Positions 10,263-18,956 of a stretch of DNA of 64,000 nucleotides are shown one piece after another. Position numbers and translations under genes: made by a program. Every line of letters begins with the position of its first letter. Positions within the stretch are counted from its first letter, which is position 1. Under the pieces are notes generated by a model, which worked only from the letters and a program-made list of their open reading frames with translations, searched no databases and was not told the DNA's origin. Source of the stretch: UTCFX2 sp002050125 (lineage in GTDB: Bacteria > Chloroflexota > Anaerolineae > Anaerolineales > UBA4823); contig JAOSJQ010000001.1 in NCBI GenBank assembly GCA_027494035.1, forward strand, positions 2,108,001 to 2,172,000, in the 5' to 3' direction.

Positions 10263-10944
10263 CTAATAAGTGATCTCGAGCAGCCCCTCAGCTACCGCTC
10301 GCAGGCGGTCAACGGACATTTCGCTCAATCGCACAGCCAGATCCAGATAGGGGCGGTTGATCGGTTTGCTGACGAAGGTTTGAATATCCATCGGGAGCGC
10401 CTCGAAACCCTGAATTGCCTTTTGCCGGGCGTTCCAGACGCCCACCGGACCTTTCTGGTCCTGGAACTCGCGGATCGAGCGGTTCAAGGCGGAGCTCAGC
10501 AATTCGAGGACCGGCAGAGGCACCTGTTCCAAGCCCAGTTCAAAGGCTTTTAACTGTTCAACCGGGAGCTCTGTCCGAGCCGCCAGGTCCTCCTGCGACA
10601 ACCCGCTTTCCAGGCGGGCTTGCTTTAATAAAGCGCCTACCATTCTTTGGCGGAGTGCGATCATGCTGGCTGGGTTAGGGCGCTGTTTGGGGTCTGCCGG
10701 ATGGGTTATGGCTTCTTTTTCCCAGAAGCGGTCCAGAGGAACTTCAAGATAATAAGACAGCGCTTCTAATTCTGGAAGTGAAATCGCTTTTTCACCCAAC
10801 TCATACTGCTCGATGAGCTGAGCGGGGATGCCAAGCGCTTCAGCGCATTCCGGGGATTGTCTTCCTGGCTTGTACGCGGGCTTCTCGAATGAGAGCGCCG
10901 ATGATCTTCGCTCTGATTTTGGTGACAGCTGAATCTGGGGTCAT
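10263..10944 (-). CDS. Tandem XRE-type helix-turn-helix protein, one frameshift
   Basis: After correction this is a protein of about 226 residues with two XRE/Cro-type helix-turn-helix domains: one near residues 14-70 (IIGALIREAR ... GIPAQLIEQYELGE) and one near 93-150 (GALLKQARLESGLSQEDLAA). The C-terminal 70 residues are unassigned. The ATG at 10944 has GAGGAAG before it. Near 10862-10863 one extra base (AA read where A is expected on the coding strand) puts a stop after about 30 residues, leaving a visible open frame only from 10799. I read this as a sequence error. Probably a transcription regulator within the signalling operon; target unknown. Confidence 0.72.
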
Positions 10945-11001
10945 AAGCTCTTCCTCGATTCGATTATGTGCATCTCAAGCCTCAGACCATAGATTATACT
11001 C

Positions 11002-12348
11002 TTATCGCAGGCTTGAGCTTTTTCGCCCTTGCGAGAGCATTTCGGCGACGTTTACCCCAAAGATCTGGGCCTTCAACTTAAAACCAGCCTGTTCGAGCCG
11101 GCCTGAGAAGAGCGGTCGGATCCCCGTTGGCTGGATTTCACCGAGCACCCTTCCGTCCGGCTCGATGCCCGCCTGTTCGAATTTGAAGATATCGGTCAGC
11201 ACGATAGTGTCGCCTTCCATGCCAGCCAGTTCGGTGATTTGGGTGATCTTGCGGGTGCCATCCCGCAGCCGGGCTTGTTGGATAATCAAGTCGACGCCGA
11301 AAGCGATCTTTTCCCGGATTGTTCGCACCGGAAGGTCCGGTTCAGCCATGAGCGCCATCTTCTCTAATCGGGCAATTGCCTCGCGCGGCGAGTTGGCGCG
11401 CACCGAAATCAGCGCGCCTTCGGTGCCGGTGTTAAATGCCTGGAGCAGATCCAGGCTTTCTCCGGCGCCCACCCGACCCACTACAATCCGGTCGGGGCGC
11501 AGCTGAAGCGCGGTCTGCACCAGGTCGCGCATCGTCACTGCGCCGCGGCCGTCCCAGTTGGGCGGCTTAGCTTCCAGGCGGACGACATGCTCTTGGGGTA
11601 ATTTCAGTTCCGCCGAGTCCTCGATTGTCACGATCCGCTCTTCTGCGGGGATGTATCCGGACAATGCGTTAAGCATTGTCGTTGTCCCAGAGCCGCTCCC
11701 TCCGGAGATGACGATATTCAGCCGGGCTGCCACGCAGGCATTTAAGAACTCTACAATTGATTCGGTGATCGAGCCGGCTTCGATCAATTGGGAGATGGTT
11801 AGCTTTTCTTTCCCGAATTTCCGAATTGTGATCGCGGGTCCGTCCAATGCGGCGGGAGGGATCACAGCATAGATATATGAGCCATCCGGCAGCCGGGCTT
11901 GGAAGATTGGATGGTCCTGGTCAATCCGCTTTCCGAGCGGCGCAATGATGCGTTCGATCAGACGCAGAATGTGATCGTTGTCGTCGAAAACAATTTCGGT
12001 CCTGAACAAACTTCCATTGCGTTCGGCATAGACCTGTGCGGCGCCATTCACCAACACCTCGCTAATATCTGGATCGTCCATCAGCGGTTGGATCGGTCCG
12101 TACCCAACCAGTTCATCCAACACTTCCTTGAAGAGTTTTCCCCGGGTTGCGTCGGGCAGTTGCAGCCCCGCTTTTGCATAGATTTGACTTAGAAGCCTGG
12201 AGGTCGCTTTGCCGGTCTGGCTTTGAGGGACCTGATCCGTTTCCAACGTGCGGATGAGGGAGGCGATCAGAAAACTCTTGATCTTGTGATAATCCACGTT
12301 CTGATTTCTTTTTTCGGCGTGATCAACGTCGTCCGGCGTGATGTTCAT
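11002..12348 (-). CDS. CpaF/TadA-family protein with degenerate ATPase site
   Basis: A 448-residue member of the type II/IV secretion ATPase family (CpaF/TadA), which normally powers Tad pilus assembly. The N-terminal domain, the linker RLPDGSYIYAVIPP and the Asp box TIEDSAEL are well kept, but the catalytic site is not. Walker A reads GGSGSGTTT (216-224) with threonine for the essential lysine (T222), the usual VVGE of Walker B is VVGR (R292), and the His-box VHANS is VRANS (R317). The frame is continuous and these are codon substitutions, so base-calling slips do not explain them. No Tad, prepilin or secretin genes are nearby. Its start overlaps the stop of the small upstream gene (ATGA), tying it to the two-component genes. 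Probably a non-hydrolysing regulatory paralogue. Confidence 0.85.
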   Translation of the reverse strand: MNITPDDVDHAEKRNQNVDYHKIKSFLIASLIRTLETDQVPQSQTGKATSRLLSQIYAKAGLQLPDATRGKLFKEVLDELVGYGPIQPLMDDPDISEVLVNGAAQVYAERNGSLFRTEIVFDDNDHILRLIERIIAPLGKRIDQDHPIFQARLPDGSYIYAVIPPAALDGPAITIRKFGKEKLTISQLIEAGSITESIVEFLNACVAARLNIVISGGSGSGTTTMLNALSGYIPAEERIVTIEDSAELKLPQEHVVRLEAKPPNWDGRGAVTMRDLVQTALQLRPDRIVVGRVGAGESLDLLQAFNTGTEGALISVRANSPREAIARLEKMALMAEPDLPVRTIREKIAFGVDLIIQQARLRDGTRKITQITELAGMEGDTIVLTDIFKFEQAGIEPDGRVLGEIQPTGIRPLFSGRLEQAGFKLKAQIFGVNVAEMLSQGRKSSSLR

Positions 12349-12650
12349 GTTTCACCTCCCCCGGCTGACTGGGAGAGTTCCGCCTCCGGCAGGATCCAGA
12401 TGATTTTCTCGCGGTTGAGTGAAATGAAATTGCAGCGATACATTTCCTTGCCGCTCGAGTTGTAGACCACTGCGTCAGTCACGGCAAAGAATCGGTCCAG
12501 GCTGTTGATCTCGTCTTTCAGCCGGCTTTCGGGCGCGAGGTGGATTTTCCCGCGCACTACGTTCGTCTCGGTTTGAATGATAACCTGAACCGGTTCTTTA
12601 TTGACAATATCGGTAAAGAACTTCCCCTTCTGATCAAAATGGATGGTCAT
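12345..12650 (-). CDS. Small conserved-looking protein of unknown function
   Basis: A protein of about 101 residues (105 if the ATG at 12662 is used). The sequence alternates short hydrophobic strands and charged turns and looks like a small beta-barrel-type domain; no signal peptide, metal site or catalytic motif. I do not recognise it with certainty. It is locked between the response regulator (25-37 bases away) and the pseudo-CpaF gene, whose start overlaps its stop by ATGA, so it is probably produced together with CpaF and may bind it. Confidence 0.7.
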   Translation of the reverse strand: MTIHFDQKGKFFTDIVNKEPVQVIIQTETNVVRGKIHLAPESRLKDEINSLDRFFAVTDAVVYNSSGKEMYRCNFISLNREKIIWILPEAELSQSAGGGET

Positions 12651-12687
12651 GTTTCGTCTCATGCACAGTCTTAAAAATCTTGACGCC

Positions 12688-13377
12688 TCACTGGGGTGGC
12701 ATTGTGTAGCCGAGCCCTGAACGTGTTACGATGTGCTGCGGGTTTTTAGGATCGTTTTCTAGTTTCTGACGCAGGCGCGAGATGCTCACCCACAGGATCT
12801 CCTTATCGTCTCGATACTCGGGACCCCAAACATCGGTGAGCAGTTGCTCGGAGGTGAGGACGCTGCCCAGGTTGTGCGCAAACTGGAGCAGCAGCCGGTA
12901 TTCAGTGGCGGATAGAAAAACAACCCGGTCATCCTTAGACACCTCGGCGCGCGCGAAGTCGATTCGTAAGTTTCCGTGCATGAATGATGCCTGTTGGTAT
13001 CCGCTGCTGATATTTTGCGCCCGGCGCAAGACTGCCCGAACGCGCGCCAGCAGCTCGGTCGCCGAGAACGGTTTGACGATGTAGTCGTCGGCGCCCAGAT
13101 CTAAACCCCGTACGCGGTCGTTTTCGCTGCCGCGCGCGGTCACGATGATGATTGGCACATTGGAGAATTCGCGGATGCGCTCCAGCGCGCCAAAGCCATC
13201 CAGCACCGGCATCATCACATCCAGCAGCACTAGATCTGGGTGCCGATCGACGACCTGATCTACGGCTTCCTGCCCATTGGTTGCTTTGGTCACGATGAAC
13301 CCCTCGGTGACGAGGTTGGCTTCCATCAGCCGAAGATAGCGCGGCTCGTCGTCTACGACCAGAATATTAACGCCCAT
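12688..13377 (-). CDS. OmpR/PhoB-family response regulator
   Basis: A 229-residue transcription regulator. The receiver domain has the acidic pocket VVDDEP, the phospho-acceptor in LVLLDVMMP and the lysine in YIVKPF; the C-terminal winged helix ends in SRLRQKLENDP and TRSGLGYTM. The ATG at 13377 follows GGAGGG by four bases and is preferred to 13389. It begins 13 bases after the upstream GAF-kinase gene, its likely partner. Confidence 0.93.
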   Translation of the reverse strand: MGVNILVVDDEPRYLRLMEANLVTEGFIVTKATNGQEAVDQVVDRHPDLVLLDVMMPVLDGFGALERIREFSNVPIIIVTARGSENDRVRGLDLGADDYIVKPFSATELLARVRAVLRRAQNISSGYQQASFMHGNLRIDFARAEVSKDDRVVFLSATEYRLLLQFAHNLGSVLTSEQLLTDVWGPEYRDDKEILWVSISRLRQKLENDPKNPQHIVTRSGLGYTMPPQ

Positions 13378-13390
13378 GGTTCCCTCCAAC

Positions 13391-14620
13391 TCATGTGGTT
13401 TTCATTCGATCTTCGAGCGGCAGGTAGATCGAGAAGGTTGTGCCCGATCCAACTACCGAGTCTGCCGTTATTTCTCCCTGGTGAGCCTGGATGATTTGTC
13501 TGCAAATGAAGAGCCCTAAACCGGTGCCCCGGACGGATTTGTTTTGATCGGTTACACGATAGAAGCGCTGAAAGATCGTCTCGAGTTGATCCTTGGGTAT
13601 TCCCGGTCCATAATCGCGGATGGAGATGCACGCCTGTTTTCCCACCCGCTCCAAATGAATTGTAAGCGGAGAGCCAGGCGCATATTTCGTTGCGTTGCTG
13701 ATGATGTTATCGAAAACCTGCGCCAGGCGGGTGGGGTCGGCGGAAATCTGAAGCCTAGGGGCGTCGATCACCAGATTGATCTTTAGATTCGCGTTGCGCG
13801 TTTGGGAACGGAAGCTGATCTCTTTGAGCAAGATGTCCAGACGCAGCGGCTGCGCAGTCATCGAGAGCGTTCCAGATTGGAGCCGGGAGGAATCCATCAG
13901 GTTGTCGATCAGTTCGCGCAGCCGGTCGGCTTCCTCGTCAATGATCGTCAGGAACTCCCGATGGGTTGCCGAATCCCATTGGGTGTCCTCGCGCAAGAGC
14001 GTTGTGGCATACCCCTTGATGAAGCCAAGCGGGGTTAACAGTTCGTGGGAGATGGTGGCAACAAAATCATCCTGCAGGCTGTCCAGCTTGCGGCGGGCTT
14101 CCAACGAGGCGATGCGCGACACGAGTTGTTTGTGCTGCAGCAATTGCGCCACGTGCAGCGCCACAAATTCGGCGAGCAGCACCTGATCCGAGCGGTACTC
14201 GGGACCCCCAAAGCGAATGAAGACCAGCGCTCCGTGCATGGCTTCACCGCTGTTGCAGGGCAGACCCAGCATGTAACGGACGTTGGTCCGATCGTTGCGA
14301 GCGTCTTCGTGCTGGTCAACTTTTCTAAAAGCTTTCCCCGACCGATAAGCGCTCAGCGCGGTAGCTTCTCCCCAAGCCAGGTCCGCTTCACGAATGCGGC
14401 CGCGCCCGATCGCCCGGGCATAGGTGGGCTCCAGCGTGCCGTCCGAATTTGGCACGTATAGGACGATGTTATCGAAGATAAAAACCGGGCGAAGATAGCG
14501 CAGAATTTCATCGAGGGTTGTTTCGACTTCAATTCCGCCTGCGACAGACCGGCTAATGGCGTAAATAGCCTCTAGCTCTTTGGGTTGTAACGACCCGGTC
14601 TGTTTGATGATATCTGTCAT
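13391..14620 (-). CDS. GAF-domain sensor histidine kinase
   Basis: A 409-residue soluble histidine kinase with no membrane segment. A GAF-like sensor fills residues about 15-165, the HisKA phospho-acceptor is H192 in ISHELLTPLGF, and the HATPase region shows DNIISNATKY, DYGPGIP and GTGLGLFI. It should sense a cytosolic ligand or redox state and phosphorylate the adjacent OmpR-type regulator. Confidence 0.92.
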   Translation of the reverse strand: MTDIIKQTGSLQPKELEAIYAISRSVAGGIEVETTLDEILRYLRPVFIFDNIVLYVPNSDGTLEPTYARAIGRGRIREADLAWGEATALSAYRSGKAFRKVDQHEDARNDRTNVRYMLGLPCNSGEAMHGALVFIRFGGPEYRSDQVLLAEFVALHVAQLLQHKQLVSRIASLEARRKLDSLQDDFVATISHELLTPLGFIKGYATTLLREDTQWDSATHREFLTIIDEEADRLRELIDNLMDSSRLQSGTLSMTAQPLRLDILLKEISFRSQTRNANLKINLVIDAPRLQISADPTRLAQVFDNIISNATKYAPGSPLTIHLERVGKQACISIRDYGPGIPKDQLETIFQRFYRVTDQNKSVRGTGLGLFICRQIIQAHQGEITADSVVGSGTTFSIYLPLEDRMKTT

Positions 14621-14633
14621 TTCTCGATCGCTT

Positions 14634-15800
14634 TTAGATCACCAGTTTTCCATTACATCTAACCGGCAGGCTGAACTCGAAATTTGAGCCGGCGCCCACT
14701 ATCGATTTTACTTGAATTTGCGCGCCGTGCGCCTCGATAATTTGCTTGACCATTGCCAGACCTAAACCAGTTCCTTGATAGCGCCGGCTGGCGGAGCTAT
14801 CAAGCTGATGAAACGGTTCGAAGACCTCGGAAAGGCGTTCGTCGGGGATGCCAATGCCGGTGTCGCTGACGATAAAATTAATCAGATCCTTCTGGATCAG
14901 CCCGGCTCGAACGCTCACTTGACCGCCCTTTGGTGTGAATTTTATTGCGTTGTCGAGTAGCTGCATCAACACCCACCCAATTTTATCCTCATCTGCATAG
15001 ATGGGCGGCAGGCTGTCGGGCAAGTTCGCCTCGAGCAGAATACCCTGCTGGCGGGCTTTGTTGCGCGAGCGATCCACCGCGGTCTGCACCAGGCGCGTTG
15101 TATCCGTCTTGCTCAGGTTGAGACCCAAGCCGCCGTGCGATGCAAGCGAGAATTGAATCAGGTCCTCAACGAGGCGTTCCAACCGATTTTCGGCTTTCTT
15201 CAAGACCGTAAGCGCGCTTTGTTGATCAGCATTTAATGAGCCCAGGGCGCCTTCTGCGAGCAGATCCAGGTAGCCTTTGATGTGCGTCAGCGGGGTGCGC
15301 AGTTCATGCGAAATATTCGCAATAAAATTGGATTTAAGCTGATTTAGTTCGGAGAGCCGTTCGAGCGCCTGGCGAAGTTCGCGCGTTCGCTCCTCCACCC
15401 TTTGTTTGAGCAATTGGTTGGCTTCGGTGATCGCGTTTTGCAGCTGTAGAATTTGGGCGGTGATGACTTCGTCAAGGGTCTCACGCGTGATCAGGTTGAG
15501 CTCGAGCAACACCTGCCCGAGGAGTAGAGGTTTGCCTGCGCGGGCGCGTTGTTCCTGGAGCGCTAACGCCCGCTGCAATTGGGAGGGCTTCAACAAACCG
15601 CGCTCGATTAAATAATCGCCGATGCGTGGCACCAGTAATTCTGGTGAGATGGGTATTCCCTGGGGGATGCGCGCCGGCAGCAACGCTTGCTGTTCGGCGA
15701 GTAACGCTGCAACTGCCAGATCAACCCCGCAATGTTCACAATACCGGCGGCCGGGTAAGATTGGCTCACCACAGCCTGGGCAATTAACATTGGCATCCAT
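14634..15800 (-). CDS. Histidine kinase with zinc ribbon and MshEN-like sensor
   Basis: A 388-residue soluble kinase and the first gene of the operon. Residues 7-24 form a zinc ribbon (CPGC ... CEHC). Residues 59-116 contain two copies of the pattern RLGxxLLxxGLLxxxxLxxxLxxQ: the first (59-82) matches at every key position, the second (93-116) has L for R and N for G. That pattern defines MshEN domains, which bind cyclic-di-GMP in GspE/MshE-type ATPases. A coiled coil (about 119-155) joins HisKA (H165 in NISHELRTP) and an HATPase with DNAIKF, DTGIGIP and GTGLGLAM. A kinase with an MshEN-like input beside a CpaF-family gene is unusual. Ligand binding is inferred from the motif only. Confidence 0.88.
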   Translation of the reverse strand: MDANVNCPGCGEPILPGRRYCEHCGVDLAVAALLAEQQALLPARIPQGIPISPELLVPRIGDYLIERGLLKPSQLQRALALQEQRARAGKPLLLGQVLLELNLITRETLDEVITAQILQLQNAITEANQLLKQRVEERTRELRQALERLSELNQLKSNFIANISHELRTPLTHIKGYLDLLAEGALGSLNADQQSALTVLKKAENRLERLVEDLIQFSLASHGGLGLNLSKTDTTRLVQTAVDRSRNKARQQGILLEANLPDSLPPIYADEDKIGWVLMQLLDNAIKFTPKGGQVSVRAGLIQKDLINFIVSDTGIGIPDERLSEVFEPFHQLDSSASRRYQGTGLGLAMVKQIIEAHGAQIQVKSIVGAGSNFEFSLPVRCNGKLVI

Positions 15801-15946
15801 GCAATCTTCCTACGTCTAGAATAATATCATATCTGGCGCTTGTTGATCAAATTGTCCCGCTGGCTGGGTCAGATCCCACTCATCGCTATCTGTGCAGATC
15901 GACGCCGCCGTTGATGGGCGAAGGGACAGGCGGCAACTTGTAAAAG

Positions 15947-15952
15947 TATAAT
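15947..15952 (+). promoter_or_regulatory. Candidate -10 box upstream of the receiver gene
   Basis: A perfect TATAAT lies about 120 bases before the start of the stand-alone receiver gene in the divergent region 15801-16072. No clear -35 hexamer at normal spacing. The rest of this region shows no gene. Confidence 0.35.
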
Positions 15953-16072
15953 CCCGTCAATTTAGGGTTGGGATACGTTGTAAAGTGTTTGTAAGGTGGA
16001 AAAGGAGGGATTTGAAAGATAATAGGCGAAATAGCATCGCAAAAGACATCAGGAGATTGGACCCCTAACATT

Positions 16073-16552
16073 ATGATCGAGACGGACATCAGTCAAACTG
16101 TCCCAGCATTGAAGCGCAACGACCTGATGGGATCTCAAAATATGACGAGAATAAAGGTCCTGGTCGTCGACGACGACAACGATACCACCGATCTGCTCAA
16201 GCTGATGCTGGAGCCGAAAGCTTTCGAGGTTGTAACGGCAAACACGGGTGAAGAGGGGGTCGAACTGGTTCGGACAGCATCGCCAGATGTGATGGTGATC
16301 GATTTGTGGATGCCAGGTATGGATGGTCTGGCGGTTTTACACGCGGTGCGAGAATTCAGCCGGATCCCGATCCTGGTTCTCTCCGCAGTGAACAAGCCGA
16401 ATATCGCCGAAAGCGTATTGAACGGAGGCGCGGACGATTTTCTGATCAAACCGATGAAAAGCAACGTCTTAGTCGCTTCGATCAACAGCCTGGCTCGCCG
16501 GGCGCGGATAGAACAGCAGAGGAACGGGAACGGGCGCAAAACAAACGCGTAA
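16073..16552 (+). CDS. Stand-alone receiver-domain response regulator
   Basis: A CheY-like protein of up to 159 residues with only a receiver domain: acidic pocket VVDDDND, phospho-acceptor in VMVIDLWMP and the lysine in FLIKPM. A basic, Asn/Arg-rich tail follows. There is no output domain, so it probably passes its signal by protein contact. It is divergent from the histidine-kinase operon and may receive phosphate from one of those kinases. The start is uncertain; ATGs at 16127 and 16142 are also possible. Confidence 0.85.
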   Translation: MIETDISQTVPALKRNDLMGSQNMTRIKVLVVDDDNDTTDLLKLMLEPKAFEVVTANTGEEGVELVRTASPDVMVIDLWMPGMDGLAVLHAVREFSRIPILVLSAVNKPNIAESVLNGGADDFLIKPMKSNVLVASINSLARRARIEQQRNGNGRKTNA

Positions 16553-16612
16553 TTCTCTTTATTCTTAAAGCATCCTGGATTAGAATAGGGAAAACCCTCG
16601 AGGAGGTTATTC

Positions 16613-16909
16613 GTGCAGACCTGTTCTAAGTGCCAGACGCAGTCCCCGGATTCGGCAGAGCTTTGTATTAATTGTGGCGCAGATTTGAAGGTCTGGTCTG
16701 AGACCGCGATCGCCCTCAAACAGCTACAGGAGAATGAGCGCGTGATCTACGTGCGCATATCGGTTGCACAAGATTGCTGTCCCGCTTGCCGTCAAATGGA
16801 GGGGGCGTATGCTAAGGATAGCGTGCCGACCCTTCCAGTTGAAGGCTGTTCGCATGTAAATGGCTGCCGCTGCTTTTATCAGCCGGTGCTGGAAGCGATT
16901 TACCCCTGA
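16613..16909 (+). CDS. Small double zinc-binding protein
   Basis: A 98-residue protein. The N-terminus is a zinc ribbon (CSKC ... CINC). The C-terminal part, with CCPACRQMEG and later HVNGCRC, resembles the cysteine/histidine cluster at the end of phage Mu gpF-like head-morphogenesis proteins. The GTG start is set by GAGGAGG just upstream. No phage genes are nearby. It overlaps the 3' end of the convergent nucleotidyltransferase by 10 bases. Function unknown. Confidence 0.7.
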   Translation: MQTCSKCQTQSPDSAELCINCGADLKVWSETAIALKQLQENERVIYVRISVAQDCCPACRQMEGAYAKDSVPTLPVEGCSHVNGCRCFYQPVLEAIYP

Positions 16910-18396
16910 TCCAGCCGGGCTCGAATGAATTCGAGCGCTTGTTCTCGGTTTTGAACCTCCCCAACCGCCTGGGCTTCTTTCAAGCCGGCTAGCAGTTGCC
17001 CGATCTGCGGCCCGGGTGTCAGTTTGAATTCGTGCATCAGCTCCTCGCCGTTCAGCAATGCTGGCGGCGAGATTGTTTTCTCCGCTTCGAGCCACCAGGC
17101 TTCCAGCAGCGCGCGCGTCACTTCGACCGAGTTTGCCCAGATGTTCTGCGGCAGACCCGCGCCGTATGCCGCCCACCGGTCTGCCAGGGAGAGCAGACAA
17201 ACGTCCACGCCGGCTGCGCCGCACGCAGTGAAGAAGCGGTAAATTGTCCGGCGGGAGGGCAACTGGCTGGTTTGTTCCATGTGCAAAGGGCGCATGTGAT
17301 GGCGCACAATTTTCGTCGAACGCTCGATTTCGGGATTGCTCAGCCGCAGCGCCTGACCGCGTTTCTGGATGATCTCGCCGCCGCGAACTTCATGTTCGTA
17401 GAAGTGCACTCTTCCATCGCCGCCGGTTTGGCGGGTCTCCGCTTTACCAATGTCGTGATAGAGAGCGCTGAAGAAAAGCAGGGCGCGCAGCGTGCGATCG
17501 GGGTTAAGCTGTTCAGAGAGATGCTGCGCCAGCAGCTGGCGGAAGCGCCCCAGGCGCAGCGATACCAGACCCTCGACCCAACTGCCCTTCTCGTTCGGGT
17601 CGCGCTCGACCCTCAGCATATCCAGCAAGTCCTCCAGCTTGGAGAGCACGCTCAGGCTGTGTTCCCAGACGTCCTGGGTGTGCGGGGAGGATTGCTGGAC
17701 GCCTTTCAACGCCTGGGTCTCCGGTAAAACCTCCGCCAGCCCGCCAAGCATATCCAGCAGGCGCAGCGCGCTCGCGGGCGATTTGCCGTCCAGAATCCGA
17801 AAGAGCTCGTCGCGCACGCGCTCCGCCGATACCCGGTTCAACTCGGGCGCGCCCGCCTTGAGCAGCCGCGCGGTCTGCGGCTCGATCTTGAGACCGAAGT
17901 CAAGCGATAACCGCACCGCCCGGATCAGACGCACCGGGTCGTTTTGAATGGACTGGGCGGAGCAGGGCTTGAGCGTCTTCGAGAGCAGGTCTTTTTGCCC
18001 ATGAAGCGGGTCGATCAGCCGCTCCGGCTGGCGGAGATCGATTGCGAGCGCGTTGAGAGTGAAATCGCGGTCTCTGAGGTCATCCTCCAGGCTTGGACCG
18101 CGCATGGCTGCCAGATCGATCGTCGACCGCTTGCCAGCTTCTAGTTCCACGACGATCCGCCCGGTGTCCCGGCGGGCGTCCAGCGGGTAAAAAGCCCCGT
18201 TGATCTGATCAGCCAGGCGCCGCCCCAGCCGAACGCCGCCGCTGGGAACGATCAGATCCAGATCGTGAACCGGGCGGCTGAGCAGCAGATCTCGCACGGC
18301 GCCGCCGACCAAATACACGGGCGTCTCCGGCGGCAGCGCAGTTGCGACCGCTTCGAGCAGCCGTTGGATGGATGGGCTGAAACCGAACTGGGTCAT
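16900..18396 (-). CDS. CCA-adding/polyA polymerase-family nucleotidyltransferase with HD domain
   Basis: A 498-residue class II nucleotidyltransferase. The catalytic head has GGAVRDLLL followed by DLDLIV, then RDFTLNALAID and the RNA-binding helix DPVRLIRAVR. A C-terminal HD domain carries YHDIGK. The family adds CCA to tRNA 3' ends or poly(A) tails; HD-containing members can also repair the CCA end. The tRNA-Glu gene 1.3 kb away does not encode CCA, which fits a need for such an enzyme. The hpt gene upstream overlaps its start by 4 bases. Confidence 0.88.
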   Translation of the reverse strand: MTQFGFSPSIQRLLEAVATALPPETPVYLVGGAVRDLLLSRPVHDLDLIVPSGGVRLGRRLADQINGAFYPLDARRDTGRIVVELEAGKRSTIDLAAMRGPSLEDDLRDRDFTLNALAIDLRQPERLIDPLHGQKDLLSKTLKPCSAQSIQNDPVRLIRAVRLSLDFGLKIEPQTARLLKAGAPELNRVSAERVRDELFRILDGKSPASALRLLDMLGGLAEVLPETQALKGVQQSSPHTQDVWEHSLSVLSKLEDLLDMLRVERDPNEKGSWVEGLVSLRLGRFRQLLAQHLSEQLNPDRTLRALLFFSALYHDIGKAETRQTGGDGRVHFYEHEVRGGEIIQKRGQALRLSNPEIERSTKIVRHHMRPLHMEQTSQLPSRRTIYRFFTACGAAGVDVCLLSLADRWAAYGAGLPQNIWANSVEVTRALLEAWWLEAEKTISPPALLNGEELMHEFKLTPGPQIGQLLAGLKEAQAVGEVQNREQALEFIRARLDQG

Positions 18397-18950
18397 GCCT
18401 GGTCGGGGTGAAACTTCTCCAGATTCACGGTGGCAATGAACGGCAGGTTGCGGTAGTACTCGTCCAGATCCAGCCCGTAGCCAAAGACGAACTTGTTGGG
18501 GATCACAAAACCGCAGTAATCGATCGGTACGTTCACTTCACGGCGTTCGGGTTTGTTGAGCAGCGTGCAGACTTTCAAGTCGTTGGGATGGCGCGTGCGG
18601 AGCAGATCCAGCACGGAGCCGATCGTGTAACCGCTGTCGACGATGTCCTCGACGAGCATCACGTTGCGCCCGTGGATCTCGTCTTGCAGGTCGTAAGTGA
18701 TACGCACCTGCCCGGTTGACTGGCGCGATGTCCCGTAGGAGGAGACTGCCATAAAATCCACGGTGTTTGGCACGCTGATCTGGCGCATCAGATCGGTCAG
18801 AAAGACCACCCCGCCGCGCAGGATGCAGATCAGGTGCAGGTCTTCTCCCTGATAGTCGGCGCTGATCTCTTGACCAAGCTCGGCGATCCGCCGCTCGAGG
18901 GTCGCTGTATCGACCAGGATTTCGTCAATAAATTCGCGATAATCTTGCAT
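18393..18950 (-). CDS. hpt: Hypoxanthine phosphoribosyltransferase
   Basis: A 185-residue purine-salvage enzyme that joins hypoxanthine or guanine to PRPP. The PRPP loop is visible in MLVEDIVDSGYT, the upstream SSYGTS and the purine-pocket segment FVFGYGLDLDEYYRNLP are typical. It overlaps the nucleotidyltransferase start (ATGA) and follows tdk by 6 bases, so tdk-hpt-nucleotidyltransferase form an operon combining nucleotide salvage and RNA end processing. Confidence 0.95.
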   Translation of the reverse strand: MQDYREFIDEILVDTATLERRIAELGQEISADYQGEDLHLICILRGGVVFLTDLMRQISVPNTVDFMAVSSYGTSRQSTGQVRITYDLQDEIHGRNVMLVEDIVDSGYTIGSVLDLLRTRHPNDLKVCTLLNKPERREVNVPIDYCGFVIPNKFVFGYGLDLDEYYRNLPFIATVNLEKFHPDQA

Positions 18951-18956
18951 GGCGGT

